Part shown: positions 6,591-12,740 of the stretch, one piece after another | How positions within the stretch are numbered: position 1 is the stretch's first letter | Layout of the letters: each line of letters starts with the position of its first letter | NCBI GenBank assembly: GCA_022827165.1 | Contig: JAJDTN010000118.1 | Location: 1-12,740, forward strand | Reading direction: 5' to 3' | Source of the DNA: Candidatus Latescibacterota bacterium | GTDB lineage: Bacteria; Latescibacterota; UBA2968; UBA8231 | DNA length: 12,740 bases | Notes under the pieces: model-generated | Told to the model about the DNA's origin: nothing | The model's input: only the letters and a program-made list of their open reading frames with translations | Databases searched by the model: none | Translations under genes and position numbers: made by a program

Positions 6591-8962
6591 AACAGCAGGC
6601 TCACCCCCAGCCGCACATTGAGAGGATTCCCCGGGGTGAAGTGGATCTCCGAAACAGGTTCCTCTTCGTCCCGCAGGCGCGACTCGGTGTCGAATTGGGC
6701 CTCGTTCCACATCGTGTCAAGCACGTTCTCCACGGCCAGGTTGAACCGCCAGGCCCCCCGTTGAAAGGCACCGCTGAGATCGACGACAGTATAACCCTCG
6801 GCCGTGACACTGCCATCCTCGTTGGCGGGCCGGTCGCCGATATGGCGGTAGCGCAAGCTGCCTTCCAGGCCATTGGGGTGACGCCAGGTCAAGCCGCCAG
6901 TAGAGGTCCTGTTGGGGGCCAGCGGAATCCTGTCGTCACCTTCGGGTTCGTCCAACGCCTCACCTCGAGAGAGATTGAGGTCGGTATCGACCCACAGCCA
7001 GGAGTACAGTTGGAGGCGGGCTTCTACATCCAGCCCCGTCCGCCGAGTCCTCCCGCTGGCTTCGGTGGTGCCGGCGTCGCCGACAAAGACGAATTCGCTC
7101 TCCAGGTCCATCCACCACAGAGCCGCCCCCAGACTCAACCGGTCGAACAAGCGGGTCCGCAGACCGGTCTCAGCCCCCACAGCCCGGGGCAGGGTCCCTT
7201 CCTCGAGGTGTCCCGGATCGATGTTCCGCGCTGCCAACTCGGCGGCAACATCGGCCTCGCTGCGCCCATGGCGCCGCATGGTCCGACGAATCTGCGAGGC
7301 CCGGGCGTCGATGACGTTGTTGCGGGCGTCGTTGGAGTGAAAGCCGGTGCCGGAATTGGCAAAGAGGTCCAAGGCCGGGATCGGGCTGTACACCAGGGAC
7401 GCCTTCGGGCTGAGTATGGAGGCTTGGGCATAGCCCGAAGCGTGGGGCAAGTCGGTGGAGTGCCCTTCGAGACGGTCGTCGACATTGAAGGTGAAATAGT
7501 CGCCGCGCAGCCCCAGCACCAGTTGCAGGCGCGGGGTGAGGGCGATCTCCTCCCGGGCCCACAAGAACAGGTTGCGCTCCACCACGTCGGCCTCGACCAG
7601 AGGCTCGAGGCGTTGGCGGTCGGGGCTTCTCCACAAAGCCACGGTTGCATTGTCGGCACGCAGGCCGCCCCCCATCGTGGTCTGGGCCAGGTGTGGGCCC
7701 CAGTAGTGATGGAAGGTATAGGCACTGTTGATTCCAGCGACCCGGCGGAGGTCGGTCTGCTCTATGGTGTCGCCGCGGTCGGGATCCTCGAGGAAGAAGG
7801 TGAAATTGGAGAACAGTTTGAACTGGTAGTTGGCCAGGTATGCCTGCAGGTCGAAGACGTTGGCGTCCGTTCCCTGGGCGTGGAAGTTGACCTGCACATC
7901 CTGGCGGCCGGTGGTGCCACCCTCCAGATCGTCAATCGCCCCCCAGCGGTCGATGAGGCCCTGCTCGATGGCCCGTTGGGGGATCTGCCCGGAGGCGTCC
8001 CAGGCCGAACTGAACCCGCTGGTGGTCAGGGTGAAGGCGGATCGGTCGGAGAGACGAGTGTGGTACTTGCCGAAGACATTGAGTCGCTCCAGGCCCTGGG
8101 GCTGCCTGACCGGGCCGTCGGTGCGGTAGTACTTGCCGGCGAAGTAGGCACTCTGTTCGGGACCGGCCAGCGGGATCTGGTAGAGCATGGTGTACCGGGC
8201 CGTGTTGAAACCACCCCCTTCGAGGTGAATGGCATTGTTGTCGAGACGGTCGAGGGTGGAGTAGGCGATGGCCCCGGCCGTGGCGAGATTGCCGAATTCG
8301 GCGAAGTACGGCCCTTTCTTGACGTCCAGGCTCTCGACTACTTCGGGTATGAGGAAGTGCATGTCGGCGTAGCCTTGCCCATGGCCGTGGGAGACCATGT
8401 TCACGGGTACCCCATCCACCGAGATGGCCACATCGGTGCCGTGGTCGGCGTCGAAGCCGCGCAGGAAGATCTGTTCGGCTTTGCCGCCGCCGGCGTGCTG
8501 GGCAATGATGAGGCCCGGCATCAGTTGCAGCATCTGATGGGCCGTGCGATTGGGGCGGATGTGCAGATCGAACTGACGCACGGCCCGCGAGGAGGCCGCC
8601 GAGAAGGCCCGTTCGCCGTGAATCAGCATTTCGCCCATGTGGAAGGGGCTGGGGGTCAGGGCGACGACCAGGCGGGCCTTCTCTTCAGGGGCTACCCGCA
8701 CGGTGTCGGTGAAGGTGGAATAACCGATCTGACTGACTTCCACCTGGTAGGCACCCGGAGGCACTATGGGCAACAGGAACTGACCGTTCATGTCCGTGGA
8801 GGCCCCCAGCAAGGTACCCACGAGACGGATGGTGGCTCCGATCAGCGGCTGGCCGGTATCCCCGTCGTTTATCTCGCCACTCAGGCTGGCCTCCGCCCGG
8901 GCGGTCAGGGGGCGGGCGACCACCAGGGCCGCCAGAATCGACATACAGACCACCTTGCGCAT
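6587..8962 (-). CDS. TonB-dependent outer-membrane receptor with carboxypeptidase-regulatory-like domain
   Basis: This is a 791-residue receptor. A Sec signal peptide (residues 1-24, cleavage near ARA-EA) is followed by a CarboxypepD_reg-like beta domain (26-105), a plug (about 115-240) and a barrel ending in the canonical terminal Phe (GVSLLF). Plug hallmarks include LRGFDADHGTDVAISVDGVP (168-187) and the motif MVSHGHGQGYADMHFLIPE (189-207). The latter is characteristic of a receptor subfamily of unproven substrate. The HGHG element and its position after a ZnuD-like receptor make a metal or metal-chelate ligand plausible. The start at 8962 follows AAGGAG and gives a proper signal peptide; the open frame continues to 10033 only as an overlap of the upstream gene. 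The stop overlaps the peptidase start. Its GC content is a little lower than that of the preceding receptor. Confidence 0.9.
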   Translation of the reverse strand: MRKVVCMSILAALVVARPLTARAEASLSGEINDGDTGQPLIGATIRLVGTLLGASTDMNGQFLLPIVPPGAYQVEVSQIGYSTFTDTVRVAPEEKARLVVALTPSPFHMGEMLIHGERAFSAASSRAVRQFDLHIRPNRTAHQMLQLMPGLIIAQHAGGGKAEQIFLRGFDADHGTDVAISVDGVPVNMVSHGHGQGYADMHFLIPEVVESLDVKKGPYFAEFGNLATAGAIAYSTLDRLDNNAIHLEGGGFNTARYTMLYQIPLAGPEQSAYFAGKYYRTDGPVRQPQGLERLNVFGKYHTRLSDRSAFTLTTSGFSSAWDASGQIPQRAIEQGLIDRWGAIDDLEGGTTGRQDVQVNFHAQGTDANVFDLQAYLANYQFKLFSNFTFFLEDPDRGDTIEQTDLRRVAGINSAYTFHHYWGPHLAQTTMGGGLRADNATVALWRSPDRQRLEPLVEADVVERNLFLWAREEIALTPRLQLVLGLRGDYFTFNVDDRLEGHSTDLPHASGYAQASILSPKASLVYSPIPALDLFANSGTGFHSNDARNNVIDARASQIRRTMRRHGRSEADVAAELAARNIDPGHLEEGTLPRAVGAETGLRTRLFDRLSLGAALWWMDLESEFVFVGDAGTTEASGRTRRTGLDVEARLQLYSWLWVDTDLNLSRGEALDEPEGDDRIPLAPNRTSTGGLTWRHPNGLEGSLRYRHIGDRPANEDGSVTAEGYTVVDLSGAFQRGAWRFNLAVENVLDTMWNEAQFDTESRLRDEEEPVSEIHFTPGNPLNVRLGVSLLF

Positions 8963-8974
8963 GAGATCATCGCT

Positions 8975-8991
8975 CCTTGGTGCCTTCAAGG
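8975..8991 (-). promoter_or_regulatory. Small stem that could mask the ribosome-binding site of the second receptor
   Basis: CCTTG (8975-8979) and CAAGG (8987-8991) can pair across a 7-base loop. In the reverse-strand transcript this stem covers the AAGG of the AAGGAG ribosome-binding site used by the start at 8962. It has only five pairs, so chance formation in such GC-rich DNA is quite possible. Confidence 0.2.
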
Positions 8992-9023
8992 GGGACGTTC
9001 GGGGGCCGATCCTCAAATGCAGG

Positions 9024-9059
9024 CCGGCGGCCACCCTTCGGGGCGAAGGCGACCGCCGG
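9024..9059 (-). promoter_or_regulatory. Nested hairpin between the two receptor genes
   Basis: Outer arms CCGGCGG (9024-9030) and CCGCCGG (9053-9059) enclose inner arms CCTTCG (9035-9040) and CGAAGG (9044-9049) with a GGG loop. The structure starts five bases past the upstream receptor's stop codon (9064-9066) and fills part of the 101-base gap. No U-run follows, so it is better read as an mRNA-stabilising or attenuating element within the operon than as a full terminator. Confidence 0.35.
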
Positions 9060-9063
9060 TCCT

Positions 9064-11286
9064 TCAGAGGAACACCTTGTGCAGCAGGCGGAGGTTCCTC
9101 CCTGGTTCGGGCAGGATCTCCTTGACGCGGTTGAGGTGGTTGCGGTAGACCGCGTCGGTAGCGTTCTCCAGGGTCAGGGTGAGGGTGTGCAGGCGCCCTC
9201 CCCAGTGTACGTGGTGCTCGCCCGACAGGTCCAGGACCGCGTAGCCATCGGTGCGCCCCTCGAACTCCCCGGGCCGGTCCTGGTCGGCGGCCAGGCGCAG
9301 GGCGGCCGCCGCCTTCAGGGCCTCGGACGGCTCCCAGCTGAGGGTGACCCGTCCCTGCAGGGGGGGCAGGCGCGGCAGGGGCTCGTCGTCGAGGTCGGTG
9401 AGGCGGCCGTGCACGTAGCTGAGGGTTCCGGCCGCCTTCCAGTGGCGTGCCAGGTACCAGTCGAAGGCCGCCTCGACGCCGTGCATGAGGACGGACTCCC
9501 CCACCATCTTGTAGAGGAAGAGATCGGCCCGACGCAGGCTGCGCTCGCCCGTGTTCTTGGGGAAGATGTAGCCGTCGATGGTGTTTCGGAAGAGAGCCAG
9601 GTGGATCTGGCCGTCCCGGCGCCGGTACTCGGCGAAGACCTCCAGCCCCTGGCCGCGCTCGCTGTCCAGGGACGCGTTGCCCACCTCGTACGAATAGGCG
9701 GCCAGGTGGGGCCCCTCCGAGAACAACTCCTCGATGCCGGGGGCCCGGAAGGTGCGCATCAGGGTCGAGCCCAGGGTCAGGCTCGAGGTGGCCCGGTAGT
9801 GGCTGGACAGGCCGGCGGAGAAGCCGGCGAAGTCGCGGCTCTCGATGCGGCCCACGGTCCGGGAGACGCGGTCTTCCCGGGGCTCGACGCGGCGGATGTC
9901 GAAGCGCAGGGCGGCGTTGGCGGACCAGGGCCCGGCCTCCGTCTCCTGGTAGGTGTAGAGGGCCCCGGCGTACTCCTCGGAAGCGGGGGTGAAGTTGAGC
10001 CCGGCCGCCGCGTAGTTCCGGTACTCGTACCACACGCCGGCGGCGCCGTCGGTGACGGGCCCCATGGGCTCGAGGTGGGCCAGGGCGGAGAGGTGATGGG
10101 AGAGGACGCCGAACTCCAGGCCGAGGAAGCCGTCCGCCTCGAACTCCCCGTGCTGGTAGCGAGAGAAGGCGTGGTGCAGCTCCAGGCGCCGGAGCCAGTC
10201 CAGGCCGGTGAGGATCTCGCCGCGGGCTTCGAGGTGCTGGCGCAGCATCTCGATGGAGACGCCGTGCGGGTGGCCGCCCTCCGGGTCGGGGGGGATGCCG
10301 TAGTCGGAGTCGTAGAGGCTGCCGGAGACGCCCGCGTGCCCCCAGAGCCGCACCAGCCCGGCGCCAACGGAGGCGTTGCCCGTGCGGATCTCGGTGTTGG
10401 GCAGCTCCCCGTGCGGGGTGCCGATGGCGTCGACGTCGCGCAGACTGCCGTCGGCCCGCACCGCCAGGGGCCCGAGGGCGTGCTCCAGGGCGAGGCCGCC
10501 GGCCAGGCCCCGGTTGACGCTCTCCCCCTGCCAGGTGAAGGAGCCCCTCAGGCCATCGGGCAGCTCGGAGGGCACGTATCCTCGCACCACGTTGACCACC
10601 CCGCCCAGGGCGTTGGACCCATGGAGCAGGGTCCGGGGTCCGCGCACGACCTCGATGCGCTCGGTGGTCATGGGCTCGATGGCCACGGCGTGGTCCGAGG
10701 AGGTGGCCGACAGATCGCCGGTGCGCTCCCCGTCCTCGAGCACCAGCAGCCGGTCGCCGCCCAGCCCGCGCAGCACCGGCCGCGCCGGCGCCGGCCCCAT
10801 GGAGCGATGGGCGATGCCCGGCTCGTAGTCGATCGTCTCGGCGATGGTGCGGCTCAGGTTCTGGCGCAGCTTGCTGCTGCTGAAGACCACCTCCGGCTCC
10901 TGCAGCGGGGAGAGGTGGACCCGTTCGCCCTCGACGACGACGGCCCTCACGGCGATCGTCTCGTGGCCGATCCGGAGATCGACGCGGGTCGTGTCCCCGG
11001 GGGTCACCTCGACCTCGAAGCGGGCCTCGTGGTAGCCGACGCGCAGGCTGCGCAGGACGTGGACGCCGGGGGGCACGTTGGCGAAGAAGAAGTAGCCTCC
11101 GGCGTCGCTGGTCCGGGCCCGGTCGAGGCCCTCGATGACCACGGTGGTCCAGCCCACGGCCTGGCCGCTCTCGTTGTCGACCACGTGACCGGCCAGGGCG
11201 CCGGTCTGGCCGCGGGCCGGAACTGCGGCCAGACCCAGGAGGAGGAAGAGGAGAGTGGTACTGAGGGTGGTGAGTTTCCTGGGCAT
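9064..11286 (-). CDS. ZnuD-like TonB-dependent outer-membrane receptor, probable zinc/metal uptake
   Basis: This is a 740-residue receptor. A signal peptide (1-26, with an LLFLLLGLAAVPARGQ core) is followed by a CarboxypepD_reg-like domain (28-105), a plug (about 125-240) and a barrel. The plug reads like the ZnuD family, with IAHRSMGPAPARPVLRG (158-174), SSDHAVAIEPM (196-206) and VVRGPRTLLHGSNALGG (213-229). Barrel signatures also fit, including RTFRAPGIEELFSEGPHLA and a C-terminal LPEPGRNLRLL. His clusters occur at GGHPHG (337-342), LHHAFSRYQHGE (370-381) and SHHLSALAH (397-405), where ZnuD has metal-binding loops. The start at 11286 has GGAGA eight bases ahead; an in-frame ATG at 11319 lies inside a hairpin stem and lacks a good ribosome-binding site. 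The last residues are KVFL rather than a terminal aromatic, which is unusual for a barrel. Zinc is inferred from family; haem or another metal is possible. Confidence 0.88.
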   Translation of the reverse strand: MPRKLTTLSTTLLFLLLGLAAVPARGQTGALAGHVVDNESGQAVGWTTVVIEGLDRARTSDAGGYFFFANVPPGVHVLRSLRVGYHEARFEVEVTPGDTTRVDLRIGHETIAVRAVVVEGERVHLSPLQEPEVVFSSSKLRQNLSRTIAETIDYEPGIAHRSMGPAPARPVLRGLGGDRLLVLEDGERTGDLSATSSDHAVAIEPMTTERIEVVRGPRTLLHGSNALGGVVNVVRGYVPSELPDGLRGSFTWQGESVNRGLAGGLALEHALGPLAVRADGSLRDVDAIGTPHGELPNTEIRTGNASVGAGLVRLWGHAGVSGSLYDSDYGIPPDPEGGHPHGVSIEMLRQHLEARGEILTGLDWLRRLELHHAFSRYQHGEFEADGFLGLEFGVLSHHLSALAHLEPMGPVTDGAAGVWYEYRNYAAAGLNFTPASEEYAGALYTYQETEAGPWSANAALRFDIRRVEPREDRVSRTVGRIESRDFAGFSAGLSSHYRATSSLTLGSTLMRTFRAPGIEELFSEGPHLAAYSYEVGNASLDSERGQGLEVFAEYRRRDGQIHLALFRNTIDGYIFPKNTGERSLRRADLFLYKMVGESVLMHGVEAAFDWYLARHWKAAGTLSYVHGRLTDLDDEPLPRLPPLQGRVTLSWEPSEALKAAAALRLAADQDRPGEFEGRTDGYAVLDLSGEHHVHWGGRLHTLTLTLENATDAVYRNHLNRVKEILPEPGRNLRLLHKVFL

Positions 11287-11315
11287 TCCCGTGTTCTCCG
11301 TTGAGTTGAGGGAGG

Positions 11316-11340
11316 GCATACCGGCCCCTGGCCGGTATGC
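11316..11340. promoter_or_regulatory. Perfect 11-bp dyad upstream of the ZnuD-like receptor (operator or leader hairpin)
   Basis: GCATACCGGCC (11316-11326) and GGCCGGTATGC (11330-11340) are exact inverse complements around a 3-base centre, about 30 bases before the receptor start at 11286. It could be the site of a dimeric metal-responsive regulator or fold in the leader RNA. The less GC-rich outer bases (GCATA/TATGC) argue against a chance GC palindrome. No U-run follows. Confidence 0.5.
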
Positions 11341-11374
11341 TCCCGAGGTACAGCAGGAGAACGCATCCACACCG

Positions 11375-11388
11375 GGCGGAGTACCGCC
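11375..11388. repeat. Short inverted repeat in the receptor leader
   Basis: GGCGG (11375-11379) and CCGCC (11384-11388) pair across a 4-base loop, in the 135-base gap between the small membrane-protein gene and the receptor. Alone this is weak, but with the dyad at 11316-11340 it gives two stems in tandem in the leader. Confidence 0.25.
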
Positions 11389-11421
11389 GTGCAGGGACAT
11401 CAGTCGATCAGGTGCGGATGC

Positions 11422-11739
11422 TCAGGAAGGGGGTGGTGCGCGGCTGCTCCGGCTGGTCAGGGGGACTGCGCAGGGCTGGACGGCCTTGGGGCGCGGGAGC
11501 GGTGGGGCGCGGCGGGCCGGCGTCAGCAGCACCAGGCCGGGCACGACCGGGACGGCGAGGGAGAGGGCGGAGACGACCGCCGATATGGGGCACTCCTCGG
11601 CCTCCAGCGGCCCGCAGTCGTCGAGGTGGTGCAGCAGGGGCAGCAACAGGGACAGGGCGAGCACGAGGGCGGCGAAGGCCATGATGCCGCCGCTCCAGCC
11701 GTATGTCGATCCGTTGCGCATCGACATCAATCTAAGCAT
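11422..11739 (-). CDS. Small predicted membrane protein with His/Asp/Cys cluster, hypothetical
   Basis: This is a 105-residue protein if the ATG at 11739 is used; ATGs at 11727 and 11721 are alternatives, and none has a strong ribosome-binding site. A hydrophobic segment (about 18-37) ends in LLHHLDDCG, followed by EAEEC and a second hydrophobic segment (about 52-73). The tail is Pro/Arg-rich. H37, H38, D40, D41, C42 and C50 sit together at the predicted outer face of the first helix, a plausible metal site. Small proteins of this style, with one or two membrane segments and a His/Cys patch, are often encoded beside metal transport genes. I do not recognise a named family. It lies 135 bases upstream of the ZnuD-like receptor in the same orientation. 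The hydrophobic pattern is absent from overlapping frames, which read as Arg/Gly/Pro-rich noise. Confidence 0.5.
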   Translation of the reverse strand: MLRLMSMRNGSTYGWSGGIMAFAALVLALSLLLPLLHHLDDCGPLEAEECPISAVVSALSLAVPVVPGLVLLTPARRAPPLPRPKAVQPCAVPLTSRSSRAPPPS

Positions 11740-11805
11740 GCAGGTCCACGACCGCCCACGAGCAAGCCGCCCGCGGGACCCGCCGGCCGGCGAGCGGCTC
11801 GGCAA

Positions 11806-11818
11806 CCGGCCTGGCCGG
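11806..11818. repeat. Palindrome resembling the core of the receptor dyad
   Basis: CCGGCC-T-GGCCGG lies between the dioxygenase stop (11846) and the small membrane-protein gene (start 11739). Its core matches that of the dyad at 11316-11340 except that the centre is one base, not three. A second GC palindrome, CGCCGGCCGGCG, is at 11781-11792. They may act as a weak terminator for the dioxygenase gene or as a second operator; chance in GC-rich DNA is possible. Confidence 0.3.
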
Positions 11819-11845
11819 CACGATGCGGTCGCGGCCCTGGGCCGG

Positions 11846-12736
11846 CTATACACACCCCGGGAACTCCCGTCCCCGGATCAGGGGCCAACCGTTGACAGGC
11901 TCCGGTCCGACAAGGCAACCGCGCTGTTTCAGGCGCTCGGTCTCTTCGGGTGTGCCGATGTAACGCGTGTCCGAGGAGACGTAGTGAATCGACCAGCCTC
12001 GCCGCCGGTACGGCGTGGTATTCGGGCCGCTGCAATGGAGCGCCAGGCTATGGTGAAAGGTCGCATCCCCCGCCTTCAGTGGAACAGCGACCTCCTGCGC
12101 GAGCACATCCTCAGTCAGCATGTAGGGGAGGTGATCCCAGTTGACGAGGCCGAAGTTGTGGCTGCCCGGGATGAACCGCACACAACCGTTCTCGGCAGTC
12201 GCATCGTCGAGCAGAATCTGGCATGTGACCTGGAAGTTGCTCGCGAAGAATGCCCAGAAAACGGAATCCTGATGATAGCGATTCGCTGCCGCGTAAGGCG
12301 GCTTCGCAAAGACCTGGTCGTAGTAGAGCTTGATATCGGGCCCCATCAGGGACTCGATGATGTCGACAATCTTGGGACTCCGGACAAACGCTTCAAAAGC
12401 CGAATCGTGGTACGAAGGCAGGTTGAGATGGCGTATCGTATCCAACGGGTCCTCAACCGGTGTGCGTCTCTCGGCGCCGGTCACTTCCCCTCTTGGATAG
12501 ACCTGGGTGCCCCGTCGGTCATGTCGACTCCCGTGAGGTGTGGACGGCTCGGCCGCTTGAGCGGCTCCGGGAGTGTGGTGAGAGATGTTGCCTTCCGGAA
12601 AGCCGGGGACGCGGCCGAGTGCGAGGTCGGCGTAGTGGTTGTGCAGCGTCTCGAGCTCATGCGCGGTGAGAAGCCCTCTGACGGCGATGTAGCCGTCCTC
12701 GAAGAAGCGGGTCTTCTGTTCCTGGGTCAGGGCCAT
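11846..12736 (-). CDS. Phytanoyl-CoA dioxygenase (PhyH) family Fe(II)/2-oxoglutarate-dependent oxygenase
   Basis: This 296-residue cytoplasmic enzyme of the PhyH superfamily is expected to hydroxylate a small molecule using O2 and 2-oxoglutarate. The iron triad is present: H155-x-D157 in YHQDSVFW and the distal H234 in LALHCSGPN. The Arg that binds 2-oxoglutarate lies in YRRRGWSIHY (one of R244-R246). FIPGSH (188-193) is a further family mark. The N-terminus (FFEDGYIAVRGLL) is the usual PhyH opening, so the ATG at 12736 is accepted although only four bases upstream are visible. Residues about 50-95 are a polar, His/Pro/Arg-rich stretch that looks like an insertion in an otherwise standard fold. 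Members act on secondary metabolites, compatible solutes or lipids; the substrate here is unknown. It is probably a separate unit from the receptor operon. Confidence 0.88.
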   Translation of the reverse strand: MALTQEQKTRFFEDGYIAVRGLLTAHELETLHNHYADLALGRVPGFPEGNISHHTPGAAQAAEPSTPHGSRHDRRGTQVYPRGEVTGAERRTPVEDPLDTIRHLNLPSYHDSAFEAFVRSPKIVDIIESLMGPDIKLYYDQVFAKPPYAAANRYHQDSVFWAFFASNFQVTCQILLDDATAENGCVRFIPGSHNFGLVNWDHLPYMLTEDVLAQEVAVPLKAGDATFHHSLALHCSGPNTTPYRRRGWSIHYVSSDTRYIGTPEETERLKQRGCLVGPEPVNGWPLIRGREFPGCV

Positions 12737-12740
12737 GGAT

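Noticed and set aside
8963..10033. Upstream extension of the second receptor frame to 10033 (a 1148-residue protein)
   Set aside because: The extra 357 residues are a shadow of the ZnuD-like gene in another frame. The ATG at 8962 has a ribosome-binding site and a signal peptide, so this is not a fusion.
6641..11304. Very long forward-strand open frames (6641-9148 and 8977-11304) opposite the two receptor genes
   Set aside because: They are mirror frames of high-GC codon use. Translations are Gly/Ala/Val-rich without domains, while the reverse frames carry signal peptides, plugs and barrels of known families.
11287..11421. Cobalamin or other known riboswitch ahead of the TonB receptor
   Set aside because: I could not find a B12-box-like sequence or other riboswitch core in the leader; only simple stems are visible. 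A covariance-model scan would settle it.
11337..11895. Forward frames over the small membrane-protein gene (11337-11684, 11389-11895)
   Set aside because: They are Arg/Gly/Gln-rich, have no recognisable domain or good ribosome-binding site, and lie antisense to the frame that shows a clear hydrophobic pattern.
11727..12035. Reverse frame of 102 residues overlapping the 3' end of the dioxygenase gene
   Set aside because: It overlaps well-supported coding sequence, is Pro/Arg/Ala-rich, and has no ribosome-binding site or family resemblance.
1..12740. CRISPR array, insertion sequence, tRNA or phage defence system
   Set aside because: No spaced direct repeats, transposase frames, tRNA cloverleaf or defence nuclease/helicase motifs were seen on either strand.

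Overview
The window reads as high-GC chromosomal DNA from a Gram-negative bacterium. Outer-membrane TonB-dependent receptors with carboxypeptidase-regulatory-like N-terminal domains, a lipoprotein prolyl oligopeptidase, a phytanoyl-CoA-dioxygenase-like enzyme and an enolase-superfamily/Gfo-Idh-MocA sugar cluster are typical of uncultivated FCB-type lineages (Latescibacterota, Gemmatimonadota, Krumholzibacteriota and relatives). The lineage is inference; no rRNA or marker gene is present.

Layout. Positions 2-100 hold the last 32 codons of a forward gene, followed by a strong GC hairpin (104-128) that can serve both this gene and the convergent gene after it. Positions 141-4005 form a sugar locus. 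An intracellular GH51 alpha-L-arabinofuranosidase (2509-4005, +) is divergent from a reverse pair in which a Gfo/Idh/MocA oxidoreductase (1310-2377) overlaps a galactonate-dehydratase-like enolase-superfamily enzyme (141-1310) by one base. Together these could release a sugar from arabinosides and oxidise or dehydrate it without phosphorylation, but the substrates are not proven.

Directly behind the GH51 stop lies a scar. The last 29 codons of a RelE/ParE-type toxin (4004-4093) remain, followed by its intact XRE-type antitoxin (4103-4474). The toxin body is gone, so the antitoxin is orphaned.

Positions 4512-11739 (reverse) look like one transcription unit, read from right to left: a small membrane protein with a His/Asp/Cys cluster, a ZnuD-like TonB-dependent receptor (probable zinc or other metal uptake), a second TonB-dependent receptor with an HGHGQ-containing plug, and a lipoprotein prolyl oligopeptidase (S9A). 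The peptidase start overlaps the second receptor's stop. A perfect 11-bp dyad lies in front of the ZnuD-like gene and a nested hairpin lies between the two receptors; both are candidate control points. The right end (11846-12736, reverse) is a PhyH-family Fe(II)/2-oxoglutarate dioxygenase with its full iron-binding triad.

No tRNA, rRNA, CRISPR array, insertion sequence or phage gene was seen. No gene-free stretch exceeds 300 bases. The most noteworthy items are the toxin remnant with orphan antitoxin, and the metal-receptor operon with its small His/Cys protein, dyad and coupled peptidase.
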